Positions 16,028 through 28,061 are shown, counted from the stretch's first letter. The stretch is DNA of 50,959 nt from an uncultured Gammaproteobacteria bacterium (GCA_947258495.1 CAMYIN010000042.1:1-50959); one strand, 5' to 3'. Notes: generated from the sequence alone by a model not told the origin. A program made the numbers and translations.

Positions 16028-16582
16028 ATGACGCTGCTTCACAGTCGCCGGCAAAAAGAGATTCGCAAAAGGCTCGAAGGCATGCGGCCGCGGTTGTACC
16101 GTGTGGCGTTTGCCTGGACCCACAACCGATCTCTGGCCGAGGATCTTACCCAGGACACGCTGGTCAAGGCGCTGCAGGCCGCGCGTCAGCTGCGCGAGCT
16201 CGAGTCGCTCGACGCCTGGTTATTTCGAATCATGAGTAACTGTCGGCGCGACCATTTTCGCAATCAAGTCAGCACCGAAAACGTCGATAACTACGATCTC
16301 GTCGACGAGCGTACGCCCGAGACGCGGAGCAGCGAGCAGCAGCTGATCCAGAAGGTTCGCGATTCGGTCGAAGCACTGCCCGAAACGCATCGCCAGACGT
16401 TAACCCTCGTGGACATCGAAGGTTTTTCCTATATGGAGACCGCATCGATCTTGGAAATACCCGTCGGCACCGTAATGAGCCGCTTGTCGCGGGCTCGCGC
16501 GCGATTGCGTAAGTTGCTCGCGACTCAGCACGTCGACGTTCGCGGCAACGACAGCAATGCGCGTCTAAGGAGAATAAAGTGA
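16028..16582 (+). CDS. ECF sigma factor (sigma-70 family)
   Basis: The product is 184 residues. Region 2 has RSLAEDLTQDTLVKALQ and SLDAWLFRIMSNCRRDHFR at ~38-80. Region 4 has a helix-turn-helix in FSYMETASILEIPVGTVMSRLSRAR (shown in part) at ~133-160. No region 3 is present, as expected for ECF factors. The stop overlaps the next gene's GTG as GTGA, the usual sigma/anti-sigma coupling. It differs from the RpoE-type sigma at 36477-37064, so the window encodes two separate ECF systems. It should direct transcription in response to release from the membrane anti-sigma factor. Its regulon is unknown, though the adjacent DsrE-like gene is the prime candidate. Confidence 0.93.
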   Translation: MTLLHSRRQKEIRKRLEGMRPRLYRVAFAWTHNRSLAEDLTQDTLVKALQAARQLRELESLDAWLFRIMSNCRRDHFRNQVSTENVDNYDLVDERTPETRSSEQQLIQKVRDSVEALPETHRQTLTLVDIEGFSYMETASILEIPVGTVMSRLSRARARLRKLLATQHVDVRGNDSNARLRRIK

Positions 16583-17292
16583 CCGAGATGGAGCACATTA
16601 CCGAGGAAATGCTCAACGCGTTCATCGACCAGGAACTGGCCGACAACGACATGATGCACGTCTACTTGGCGATGTCTAAAGATCCCGACCTTCGCGATCG
16701 TGTCTGCGAACTGCGTGCCAATAAGGAACTTCTGCGCGCCGCGTATCGTCAGGTCCCGGCTCCACGAAAATACCAACGCCCGCCCGGCTTGCTTCCCCGG
16801 ACGGCGATGGCCGCGGGCATTATGTCGTTGGGAGTGGGCGCATTGCTGGGCTGGTATGCGCACTCGTTCTCCCAGTCAGACAATCCGCCTAGAACGGTTG
16901 CCCGCGCATATCAAACCTTCGACTCGAAAGTAAAGGTCGTGTTTCACGTCAGTCGAAACGACGCCGCTGCATTCGCACAGATTCTGGACGAGGCCGAGGC
17001 GTTAGTCGCGGCTGAGGACGACAAACGTTCGAACAATTCCGTCCGCATCGTCGCGAACGGCGACGGTCTGTTCCTGCTGAGCGCAAAAGCATCGCCATTC
17101 AAAGACAGAATCCGCATTCTCAGCGAAAAATACAATAATCTCGTGTTTGCCGGATGTTCGCAGACGCAAAAACGACTCCAACGTGAACGCGGCCTGAGCG
17201 TAGATCTGCTTCCCCAGGTAAGCACAGTCAATTCGGGCGTGTTCGAAGTCCTTCGCCTGCAGGAAGCCGGGTGGAAATACATACCGATCTAA
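16579..17292 (+). CDS. Membrane anti-sigma factor with periplasmic DsrE-like domain
   Basis: The product is 237 residues from a GTG overlapping the sigma gene's stop. Residues 1-75 are a cytoplasmic anti-sigma-like region (EEMLNAFIDQELADNDMM), without the HxxxCxxC zinc motif. One membrane helix follows (TAMAAGIMSLGVGALLGWY, ~76-95). The periplasmic part (~115-237) aligns along its whole length with the DsrE-like protein encoded next. KVVFHVS matches KLVIQVS, VRIVANGDGLFLL matches IEIVAYGPGLSML, FAGCSQT matches FSACGNT, and EAGWKYI matches EQGWTYV. Both have a single Cys at the same place. The DsrE fold is usually soluble and handles sulfur or disulfides, so this looks like a thiol or ligand sensor. 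The anti-sigma role is inferred from position and topology. Confidence 0.8.
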   Translation: MTEMEHITEEMLNAFIDQELADNDMMHVYLAMSKDPDLRDRVCELRANKELLRAAYRQVPAPRKYQRPPGLLPRTAMAAGIMSLGVGALLGWYAHSFSQSDNPPRTVARAYQTFDSKVKVVFHVSRNDAAAFAQILDEAEALVAAEDDKRSNNSVRIVANGDGLFLLSAKASPFKDRIRILSEKYNNLVFAGCSQTQKRLQRERGLSVDLLPQVSTVNSGVFEVLRLQEAGWKYIPI

Positions 17293-17462
17293 CGGATTCA
17301 CGGTGTTGGAACAACTCCGATCGAGATATTCGTGTTTCCTATGGAATAAATTTGACCTGGATGACGTCATAACCGGCGAGCTCCGGACGACGCTCGCGGT
17401 GTTTATCCGATGAGCCGTTCGTTTCAATACCCATTACCCCTAAATCCGAGGAGAGAATATTG

Positions 17463-17900
17463 ATGCAACCACTCAGATCCACCACGAGCCTGGCCTTGGT
17501 CCTGCTGCTGGCGATGATCGGATTGCAAGGCAACGCGTTTGCGGATGCCAAACACAAGCTCGTAATTCAAGTAAGCACCGACGATGTGCGAACCCAAAAC
17601 ATCGCCCTAAACAATGCGGTAAACCTGCAGAAAGCGCTCGGAGACGATGTGCAGATCGAGATCGTCGCCTACGGTCCCGGCCTGAGCATGTTGACGCCCA
17701 AGAGCCCCGCATCCAAGAGGGTGCCGGATCTGGCCTTGTATGAAAACATAACTTTCAGCGCCTGCGGCAACACCATGAAGAACGTTTCCAAGAAGACCGG
17801 CAAAGACGTGACCCTGGTCGACGGCGTTAAAGTGGTCCCCGCGGGTGTACTCCGCATCATGGAGTTGCAGGAACAGGGCTGGACGTATGTGAGGCCTTAA
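17463..17900 (+). CDS. Exported DsrE-like protein
   Basis: The product is 145 residues. The ATG at 17463 has GAGGAGAG upstream; a TTG directly before it is the alternative. The signal peptide is SLALVLLLAMIGLQGNAFA. The mature protein is a DsrE/DsrF-like domain with one cysteine, in FSACGNTMKNV, and the ending RIMELQEQGWTYVRP. It is a paralogue of the C-terminal half of the anti-sigma factor before it. Cytoplasmic DsrE proteins transfer sulfane sulfur in sulfur oxidation, and exported single-Cys relatives are of unknown function. It may compete with or signal to the anti-sigma factor's sensor domain. A strong hairpin terminator follows directly, closing the unit. Confidence 0.85.
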   Translation: MQPLRSTTSLALVLLLAMIGLQGNAFADAKHKLVIQVSTDDVRTQNIALNNAVNLQKALGDDVQIEIVAYGPGLSMLTPKSPASKRVPDLALYENITFSACGNTMKNVSKKTGKDVTLVDGVKVVPAGVLRIMELQEQGWTYVRP

Positions 17901-17924
17901 TCCAAGTTCGCCATTTACAACGGA

Positions 17925-17969
17925 AAACGCGTGCGGTCGGTCATTGAAGGACCGCACGCGTTTGTTTTC
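17925..17969. terminator. Strong hairpin, probable bidirectional terminator
   Basis: A perfect 14-bp stem (AAACGCGTGCGGTC at 17925-17938 paired with 17950-17963) encloses an 11-base loop. TTTGTTTTC follows on the plus strand and an A-run precedes it, which would read as T on the minus strand. It lies between the convergent DsrE-like and spermidine-synthase-like genes. Confidence 0.85.
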
Positions 17970-18021
17970 GAAACGTCGCTGCGCCGCAGCCGCCCGGCCG
18001 TGGCTTTACACAGAACTCGCG

Positions 18022-19629
18022 TTAATTGATCAGCGCGTCCCAATCCGTGGTCTCGATGATCGTTCTCCTCACCGATTCCCTCAACCAGGCGTCGAAAAAA
18101 TCGATCGGACTGTAGTCGTCGGTCAAAACGATCGCGTTCGCGTGTGTAATCTCGGAGAGGGGCTGTCGCAGAGCCCTTTCAACAATTTCACGCGCAAACG
18201 GATGAATTTGATATTGACTCAGTATGTTCGTATCGAGAGTGCGGGGCTCGCCGTTGTACGCCACCACGATCAGGTTTCCGAAACCGGGACCGGTTTTGGT
18301 ATCGAAAGTAGGATAGACGACGACGTTGTCATACACATTTTTCAGCGTGCGGAACACGGAGGCCGTAATGTACGTTTTATCGCGCACGCTGCCGCTCAGG
18401 TTAATTGCCAATACGCCGTTTGCATTCATGATCTTCGCCATCCGCTCCAGGGCCTCCAGGCTGAGGACGTGCGCAGGCGTGGTATCGCCGTTGAAAATGT
18501 CCAGGATCACATAATCGTAAGCGCTGTCATTGGTATCGATGAAGCGCCGGGCATCGGTGATCTCTACCGTGCCCGAGTTGATGAATGCAAAATACCGCTT
18601 CGCCAGGTCTACGACTTTGGGGTCGATTTCAACAACATCGAAGGCCACGCCCCGCTGCTCGTACCAGCGCGGTACAATGCCTGGGCCCAGCCCGAGCGCC
18701 ACCCCGCGCTTACCTTCGGGATTGAGGGCGTACGGAACCAGTTGCATGAGATAAGAGTACGCGTATATCGACAAGTCGCTGCGCATATCCAACCCGCCTT
18801 GAATCAATCCGTCAATGACGAGTTCACGCGTATGCAGGTGCCGATAGGTATAGTCGATCACCTTCAGATTCCCATAGAAGCTGTCTGCGGCCTCGATGAC
18901 CGTATAACGCGTACCGTTATCCATGAGTTTGGTGTTGAGATTCTCAGGCAACGGCAGCAACAGCGGAAACGCCATCGCCGCCAGGGCCAGCCATTTACGA
19001 CGGAAGAACAAAAAATAACCGACAGCAAGGACTATCAACAGAGCGCCAACGACCTGGAAAATCCGGTTGACACCCAGATATCCAATGAGAAAGAAACCGG
19101 TGAGCAAGGTTCCGGCTACGCTGCCCAAGGTGGACAATGCGTACAAACCACCCACGGTCTTGCCTATGGAGCGGATTTCGCGTGCGGCAATCTTGACCAG
19201 AAACGGCGAGACGCAACCGAGCAGGAACAACGACGGCCCGAACAGCAGCAGAGTGCTGAAAAACGTTCCGCCGCGCAGACCCAGCGGCACCGTGGCCTGC
19301 AGGACTGGATTCTTCAGTAGCGGTACGCACAACGCGAGACCACCGGCCAACAAAATGATGAAATAGAGCCGATCCGGTCGACCGTTACGATCGGCCATCA
19401 TGCCACCGACGGCGTAACCACCCGCCAGTGCCATGAGCGTCACCGTGATCAGGGACGTCCAGACGAACAGACTCACACCGAAAAATGGTCCGATCACGCG
19501 TGATCCCAACACCTCGATCACCATCACCATGGCGCCGGCAATTACTGCCGTAATCATGAGATAGATTAGAAAATAACGCGGATGGTTTGGGTTGTCTGTG
19601 GTCTCGGTGTCGACAGATCTCTCGCTCAT
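18022..19629 (-). CDS. Membrane-fused spermidine synthase-like protein
   Basis: The product is 535 residues. Residues ~15-215 form about seven membrane helices (LIYLMITAVIAGAMVMVIEV, then SLGVFWT-type loops). Residues ~225-500 form a spermidine-synthase/SAM-methyltransferase-like fold with GVALGLGPGIVPRW, FDVVEIDPKVVDLA and YVILDIFNGDTTPAH. Family members are annotated as fused MFS/spermidine synthase. The Asp of DIFNGDTTP replaces the usual D-D pair of true spermidine synthases (LDSTDP type), so aminopropyl transfer is uncertain. The substrate is unknown. The synthase part is cytosolic or periplasmic depending on topology. No other polyamine gene is nearby. The call is firm at family level. 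Confidence 0.88.
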   Translation of the reverse strand: MSERSVDTETTDNPNHPRYFLIYLMITAVIAGAMVMVIEVLGSRVIGPFFGVSLFVWTSLITVTLMALAGGYAVGGMMADRNGRPDRLYFIILLAGGLALCVPLLKNPVLQATVPLGLRGGTFFSTLLLFGPSLFLLGCVSPFLVKIAAREIRSIGKTVGGLYALSTLGSVAGTLLTGFFLIGYLGVNRIFQVVGALLIVLAVGYFLFFRRKWLALAAMAFPLLLPLPENLNTKLMDNGTRYTVIEAADSFYGNLKVIDYTYRHLHTRELVIDGLIQGGLDMRSDLSIYAYSYLMQLVPYALNPEGKRGVALGLGPGIVPRWYEQRGVAFDVVEIDPKVVDLAKRYFAFINSGTVEITDARRFIDTNDSAYDYVILDIFNGDTTPAHVLSLEALERMAKIMNANGVLAINLSGSVRDKTYITASVFRTLKNVYDNVVVYPTFDTKTGPGFGNLIVVAYNGEPRTLDTNILSQYQIHPFAREIVERALRQPLSEITHANAIVLTDDYSPIDFFDAWLRESVRRTIIETTDWDALIN

Positions 19630-19990
19630 TTTTTATCAAGGCATAGCGCGCATCGATAGCCGACGCGACGTACCACCGTCGATTCCCGCGAGCGCGGAAA
19701 CACTGCCGCACGCCCCGTCATCATGTACGGCGCCCGCGCACTGCAATTTTACGTTTTCTACCCTCGCCGTGGCGGAATCCGGCTATGCACTCTATTATGG
19801 CAGATGTTGGACTAGTCGCCTGCGTTGTCTACATCGAATACGGCGAGCAGGGTCTAATCCCGTGGTCTGGTCGCAGGAAATGCGTGTTCTCGGCAGTCGT
19901 TAAAGCACCACGCTCAGGAGAAATAATTGACTGGCGTCAACAAAACGTGCCCCGGCGTTGGAGTACGATGATAACAATCGGAGCAGACTG
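19630..19990. other. Intergenic region carrying the operon's regulatory site
   Basis: These 361 bases separate two divergent genes. Only the FNR-type palindrome and its -10 (19927-19969) stand out. The rest, 19630-19920, shows no gene, repeat or RNA that I can support. Confidence 0.4.
19927..19969 (+). promoter_or_regulatory. FNR/CRP-family site with class II promoter geometry
   Basis: TTGAC-TGGC-GTCAA at 19927-19940 is a perfect 5-4-5 palindrome of the FNR/ANR/FixK type. TACGAT at 19964-19969 makes a reasonable -10. If transcription begins about seven bases later (~19976), the palindrome is centred near -42, the class II activator position. It precedes an oxygen-sensitive enzyme operon, which fits anaerobic induction. 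Confidence 0.6.
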
Positions 19991-21622
19991 ATGAATGAAA
20001 AGCGGCACGACATGACCCGCCCTCCCGACCTGCAACACGGTCAATTCTCGGGTCCGCGGCGCATCCGGCGTCCCACTTACGTCGATCTTCTCCCTCCCTG
20101 TAATCAAGCATGTCCGGCAGGGGAAAACATCCAAGGCTGGCTGGCCCTGGCGCAGCAGGGTCAGTTCGAGCAGGCGTGGCAGCTGTTGATGCTGGACAAC
20201 CCGATGCCCGCGGTTCACGGCCGTGTTTGCTATCACCCGTGCGAGGACAGCTGCAACCGGTCGCGCCTGGACGCCACTGTGAGTATCCATGCGGTGGAGC
20301 GTTTTCTCGGCGATAAGGCGCTGCAGAAAAACTGGCAGCCCGGGGAAATCGGCGAGCCCACGGGCAAACGCGTGTTGATCGTGGGCGCCGGCCCCAGCGG
20401 TCTGTCCGCAGCTTATCATCTCGCCCGACTGGGACATGCCGTGGACATACACGAGGCGGGACCGCTCGCCGGCGGGATGATGCATTTCGGCATACCGAAA
20501 TACCGCCTGCCGAGAGACGTACTGGACGCCGAGGTTCGACGCATCGAGGCCATGGGAGTGAAAATCGTCACGGAACACAAGGTGGAAGACCTGCTGGCCG
20601 AAAAAAAAGCCGGTAACTTCGACGCCGTTTTCATGGCTATCGGCGCGCACCTGAGCAAACGTACCGATATCCCTGCGCGCGATGCCGGTAAGATGCTCGA
20701 CGCAGTCAAATTCCTGCGCGATGTGGAAGCGGGCATTCAACCCAAGCTGGGTCGCCGAGTGGCCATCTACGGCGGCGGCAACACGGCAATGGACGCGGCT
20801 CGGGTAGCCAAACGGCTGGGTATCGACGAAGCCTTGATTATCTATCGGCGCGACCGCGCACACATGCCTGCGCACGATTCGGAAGCCGACGATGCGTTGG
20901 AGGAAGGGGTAAGAATTCACTGGCTGCGCACTATCAAGGAGATAGATCAAAGCAGGTTCACCGTGGAAATCATGGAGATCGACGACAATGGACGCCCGCA
21001 GCCCACGGGAGAATTCGAGACCCTGGAGGCGGACTCCCTCATCATGGCCCTGGGACAAGACGTGGACGCGTCCTTCTTACGCGGCGTACCCGGCCTCGAG
21101 TTCAACCCGGACGGTACGGCGATTGTCGACGACAATTTGATGACCGGATATCCGGGCCTCTTCGCCGGCGGGGACATGGTGCCCTCGGAAAGAACGGTGA
21201 CGGTCGCAGTGGGGCACGGTAAAAAGGCGGCGCGGCACATTCACGCCTATCTTTCCGGTGGCGTCTACGAATCGCCGGCGAAACACGACCTCGCGAGCTT
21301 CGACAAACTGCACGTCTGGTATTTCACAGACGCCGCACAAAGGCCGCAGAAGCACATCGACGTCAAACGCCGCATCAGCAGCTTCGACGAAGTGGTCCGC
21401 GGGCTGCGCGAGAAAGAAGCCGTCTACGAGGCGCGGCGGTGCCTCTCCTGCGGCAATTGCTTCGAATGCGACGGTTGTTACGGAGCGTGCCCGGAAGACG
21501 CCGTCATCAAGCTAGGTCCGGGAAAACGTTACCGGTTTGATTACGCGCTCTGCACCGGATGTGCGATCTGTTTTGAGCAATGCCCGTGCCACGCCATTGA
21601 TATGATTCCCGAACCCGCTTGA
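19991..21622 (+). CDS. GltD-like NAD(P)H oxidoreductase with C-terminal ferredoxin domain
   Basis: The product is 543 residues. The ATG at 19991 has GGAG seven bases upstream. Residues ~30-110 hold the N-terminal 4Fe-4S part seen in glutamate synthase small subunits (CNQACPAGENI at ~37, then RVCYHPCEDSCNR). The FAD site GAGPSG is at ~133 and the NAD(P)H site GGGNTAMD at ~261. The C-terminus (~485-540) adds a dicluster ferredoxin (RCLSCGNCFECDGC and CTGCAICFEQCP). It probably passes electrons between NADPH and ferredoxin for the NifJ enzyme encoded next, rather than making glutamate. No gltB is present. It is the first gene of a three-gene unit, cytoplasmic. Confidence 0.9.
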   Translation: MNEKRHDMTRPPDLQHGQFSGPRRIRRPTYVDLLPPCNQACPAGENIQGWLALAQQGQFEQAWQLLMLDNPMPAVHGRVCYHPCEDSCNRSRLDATVSIHAVERFLGDKALQKNWQPGEIGEPTGKRVLIVGAGPSGLSAAYHLARLGHAVDIHEAGPLAGGMMHFGIPKYRLPRDVLDAEVRRIEAMGVKIVTEHKVEDLLAEKKAGNFDAVFMAIGAHLSKRTDIPARDAGKMLDAVKFLRDVEAGIQPKLGRRVAIYGGGNTAMDAARVAKRLGIDEALIIYRRDRAHMPAHDSEADDALEEGVRIHWLRTIKEIDQSRFTVEIMEIDDNGRPQPTGEFETLEADSLIMALGQDVDASFLRGVPGLEFNPDGTAIVDDNLMTGYPGLFAGGDMVPSERTVTVAVGHGKKAARHIHAYLSGGVYESPAKHDLASFDKLHVWYFTDAAQRPQKHIDVKRRISSFDEVVRGLREKEAVYEARRCLSCGNCFECDGCYGACPEDAVIKLGPGKRYRFDYALCTGCAICFEQCPCHAIDMIPEPA

Positions 21623-21689
21623 ATTGGACACATGCCGGTATTGGCGCAATACGAGACCAATGCTGCAGCGGCTTATCGAGACTGAGAAT

Positions 21690-25271
<3,582 letters not shown>

Positions 25272-25346
25272 TCTTGACGAAAACAACAGGCACGCGGGCG
25301 GACGAAACACGGCGAAATCATCCGAGAAACCCCGGAGGATATGAAT

Positions 25347-26351
25347 ATGGATCTACAGACCACGTACATGGGTTTGAAGCTGAAGCATCCTATCGTTGCG
25401 TCGGCGTCTCCCCTCTCAGAAGAGGTCAGCAACATCAAGAAAATGGAGGATGCCGGCGCTTCCGCGGTAGTCATGTTTTCATTGTTCGAGGAACAACTGA
25501 AGCACGAAGAAGCCGCTATGGAGCACTTTATGTCTCATGGATCAAACAGCTTTGCCGAGGCGTTGAATTATTTCCCTAAGGTGGAGGAATACCACGCAGG
25601 ACCGGAACGCTATCTTGATATCGTGCGACGCGCCTCGGAAGCCGTGGATATTCCGATAATTGCGAGTCTCAACGGCATCACCAACGAAGGTTGGATCGAT
25701 TATGCCAAATATATACAGGAAGCCGGTGCCAGCGGCCTAGAACTCAATATTTACTACATTCCCGCGGACATCACCATCCCGGGGGCAGAAGTAGAGGGGC
25801 GTTACCTGGAGATCGCCAGGCACGTGAAGGCGTCCGTAACCGTACCGGTCGCATTCAAGTTAAGCGCCTACTTCAGTTCGTTTGGGCACCTGGCGAAGCA
25901 ACTCGACGATGCCGGCGCCGACGCCCTCGTCTTATTCAACCGATTCTGGCAACCCGATTTCGACATAGACAAGCGCGAAATCGTGCATAGCCTGCATCTC
26001 AGCAGACCGAGTCAGATACGGATGCGTCTGCTTTGGATCGCGCTCCTGTACGGTAGAATCAAAGCCTCCCTTGCCGCCACAACCGGCGTATACAGCCACG
26101 TCGAGATCATAAAATACCTCATGGCCGGCGCCGACGCCGTGATGACCACCTCGGCATTGTTGAAGAACGGCATCACCTTCCTGAGCACCTTACGATCGCA
26201 ACTCATGGAGTGGATGGAGAAAAACGAATACAGCTCGGTGTCACAGATGAAAGGCTCCATGAGTCAGCGCCACGTTGCCGACCCCACCGCCTTCGAACGC
26301 GCCAACTACATTAAGATCCTGGAGCGCTATAAGAGCAAGTACGCACTTTGA
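25347..26351 (+). CDS. Dihydroorotate dehydrogenase-like FMN protein
   Basis: The product is 334 residues. The ATG at 25347 lies eight bases after GGAGG; the one at 25341 is too close. The TIM-barrel and FMN pattern of DHOD is recognisable: YMGLKLKHPIVASASPL, IIASLNGITNEGW, then AGADALVLFNRFWQPDFDI and a phosphate-binding end (MAGADAVMTTSALLKNG). The family's NxSCPN catalytic stretch reads ELNIYYIPAD, so the catalytic Cys/Ser and Pro-Asn are missing. Pyrimidine synthesis is therefore unlikely. Its place behind nifJ suggests a redox partner in the pyruvate module. The reaction is unknown. Confidence 0.88.
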   Translation: MDLQTTYMGLKLKHPIVASASPLSEEVSNIKKMEDAGASAVVMFSLFEEQLKHEEAAMEHFMSHGSNSFAEALNYFPKVEEYHAGPERYLDIVRRASEAVDIPIIASLNGITNEGWIDYAKYIQEAGASGLELNIYYIPADITIPGAEVEGRYLEIARHVKASVTVPVAFKLSAYFSSFGHLAKQLDDAGADALVLFNRFWQPDFDIDKREIVHSLHLSRPSQIRMRLLWIALLYGRIKASLAATTGVYSHVEIIKYLMAGADAVMTTSALLKNGITFLSTLRSQLMEWMEKNEYSSVSQMKGSMSQRHVADPTAFERANYIKILERYKSKYAL

Positions 26352-26379
26352 TTTCTGCACGCTACGCGCGAGGCCGGCG

Positions 26380-26413
26380 TGGATCCGGGGTTGGATCCGG
26401 GCTCAAGCCCGAG
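26380..26413. repeat. Short direct repeat plus small hairpin after the anaerobic operon
   Basis: TGGATCCGGG is repeated directly at 26380-26389 and 26392-26401. The second copy runs into CGGGCTCAAGCCCG, a 5-bp stem with a 4-base loop. It lies 29 bases past the last gene of the pyruvate operon and may weakly terminate transcription. There is no T-run. Confidence 0.35.
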
Positions 26414-26598
26414 TTGGTGTGCGTGGGTGGCGATTTCTACGGCAATAAACATATAAATAACATGTAGATATATAATATTTGTAAGGTATCGATGGAGAAT
26501 GGAATCGGTTTCATTGAACGCGCGAGAATTTACTGCTACCTTGCTGACTATACTGGAGTAAATATCAAATCTTGGCCTCAGCCACTGGAGCTCGAACA

Positions 26599-27174
26599 AT
26601 GTCCAAAAAAATCCGCTACCTGTTCACCCTTCTTCTTGGTTTTGCCGTAGTCAGCCCCACTTTCAGCGCCGAGGAGGCGACGTGGTTCGGACAACGGGCA
26701 ACAGGCAAATGGTTGGTCGGCGTCAAGGGTGGTACGGTCAAGAACGGGAACGACGACTTCGATGACGCCAATTCGGGCGGCGTTTTGCTGGGCTACGAGT
26801 TTTCCCGCGCCATCGCCTTCGACGGAACCGCGTCGGTCGAGTTCGAAGGCACCAACTCTTTTGACGATGGCGATATCGGTGGCGCCACCACCCTTGGCGT
26901 TCCCGGTCGCTGGGACGTCGAGACTTACGGTCTCTATTTCGCCTACCGCACGCCGGGGACCGTGTATTTTAAGGGACGATTAGGAGGACAACATTCGGAC
27001 GTCACCAGCAAATTCGGGTCGTCTCGCGCCAGTGACGACGACGCCAGCCTCGCCGGCGGTGCCGGTTTGGGCGTCAAGCTGGGGGAATGGGGAAAGATCG
27101 AACTCGAGTGGACCGGGGACAGCGGCGACAACGACCTGCAATTCATCAGCCTGGGAGGCGTGTTTCAGTTCTAG
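26599..27174 (+). CDS. Small outer-membrane beta-barrel protein
   Basis: The product is 191 residues. The ATG at 26599 has GGAG eight bases upstream. The signal peptide is KIRYLFTLLLGFAVVSPTFS. The mature part alternates polar and hydrophobic residues with Gly-rich strand starts: WLVGVKGGTVKNGND, GGVLLGYEFSRAIAFDGT, GLGVKLGEWGKIELEW. It ends LGGVFQF, and the terminal Phe is the classic outer-membrane insertion signal. Size and pattern fit an 8-stranded OmpW/OmpA-like barrel. Charged Asp-rich loops (NDDFDDAN, SRASDDDAS) suggest cation binding at the surface. The specific role is unknown. It stands alone with its own terminator. Confidence 0.85.
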   Translation: MSKKIRYLFTLLLGFAVVSPTFSAEEATWFGQRATGKWLVGVKGGTVKNGNDDFDDANSGGVLLGYEFSRAIAFDGTASVEFEGTNSFDDGDIGGATTLGVPGRWDVETYGLYFAYRTPGTVYFKGRLGGQHSDVTSKFGSSRASDDDASLAGGAGLGVKLGEWGKIELEWTGDSGDNDLQFISLGGVFQF

Positions 27175-27202
27175 CGTCGCCACGCCCGAAATTGTTGTTC
27201 GC

Positions 27203-27230
27203 AGAACCGGCCTAGGGCCGGTTCTTTTTT
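27203..27230 (+). terminator. Rho-independent terminator of the barrel gene
   Basis: A perfect 10-bp stem (AGAACCGGCC at 27203-27212 with 27216-27225), a 3-base loop and a run of six T form a textbook terminator on the plus strand, starting 28 bases after the stop codon. Confidence 0.92.
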
Positions 27231-27323
27231 ACGCGCTTTCCATCGGCATACGGGCACTGTCGGTCCGCCCCCGCTATTGTCCCCGGAGTGCCTTACGATC
27301 GTACCTGCCGAATAATGTCCGGT

Positions 27324-28061
27324 TCAGCTTCCTTCACGAATCAGTCGCTTCATTTCCCGTACTGCGAGGTCAAGGCCGTGCGTAACCGCGCGTGCTACGA
27401 TCGCGTGCCCGATGTGTAACGTATCGATCTCCGCAATGGCGGCGACCGGCTGAACATTATGGTAATGCAATCCGTGTCCCGCGTTGACTTGTAACCCCAG
27501 TGCACTCCCGGAAGAAGCCGCTCGTTGCAGACGCAGCAACTCTTCATTACGCACCGAGGCGGTCGTAGCGTTGGCATAACAACCCGTGTGCAATTCCACC
27601 ACTTCCGCCCCGACTTTCAACGCGGCCTCTATCTGTTCGATATCCGGATCGATGAACAACGATACTTTGACGCCCGAGCCCTTCAATGTCGCGCAGAATT
27701 CTCCGAGAAAATCCAACTTATCGATGACATTAAGTCCACCTTCCGTCGTCAACTCCTCCCGTTTTTCCGGCACCAGACAACTCTCATCCGGCATGATCCT
27801 GGAGGCGATGCTGAGCATTTCCGGCGTAGCGGCCATTTCCAAATTCAGCGGTGCCGTAATAAGGGAAATCAACCGCTCCACATCATGATCCTGAATATGG
27901 CGACGATCTTCGCGCAAATGTACGGTAATGTAGTCGGCGCCGGCGTCTTCGGCCACGAATGCGGCATGCACCGGGTCCGGATACCGCGTACCTCTGGCCA
28001 TACGCAAAGTGGCAACGTGATCGATATTAACGCCAAGTCTTTTAAGATTTTTATCGGTCAT
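27324..28061 (-). CDS. pdxJ: Pyridoxine 5'-phosphate synthase PdxJ
   Basis: The product is 245 residues. The ATG at 28061 overlaps the recO stop as TGATG; a GTG three bases earlier is the alternative. It joins 1-deoxyxylulose 5-phosphate with 3-amino-2-oxopropyl phosphate to make pyridoxine 5'-phosphate. Conserved pieces are [34 protein letters not shown] (active-site His and Glu neighbours), [10 protein letters not shown] and [14 protein letters not shown]. The length is typical of the TIM-barrel octamer. It is last in the lepA-lepB-rnc-era-recO-pdxJ block, the usual gammaproteobacterial arrangement, although its chemistry is unrelated to the other genes. Confidence 0.97.
   Translation of the reverse strand: MTDKNLKRLGVNIDHVATLRMARGTRYPDPVHAAFVAEDAGADYITVHLREDRRHIQDHDVERLISLITAPLNLEMAATPEMLSIASRIMPDESCLVPEKREELTTEGGLNVIDKLDFLGEFCATLKGSGVKVSLFIDPDIEQIEAALKVGAEVVELHTGCYANATTASVRNEELLRLQRAASSGSALGLQVNAGHGLHYHNVQPVAAIAEIDTLHIGHAIVARAVTHGLDLAVREMKRLIREGS

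Noticed and set aside
17944-19320. A 458-codon plus-strand open frame antisense to the spermidine-synthase-like gene
   Set aside because: It has no domain pattern and lies fully over a well-supported gene.
19937-21058. A 373-codon minus-strand frame antisense to the GltD-like oxidoreductase
   Set aside because: It is opposite a conserved flavoprotein with clear cofactor motifs and overlaps the FNR site.
26352-26598. AT-rich, repeat-bearing gap after the pyruvate operon as a mobile-element end
   Set aside because: It has only a 10-base direct repeat and a tiny hairpin, with no inverted ends or transposase.
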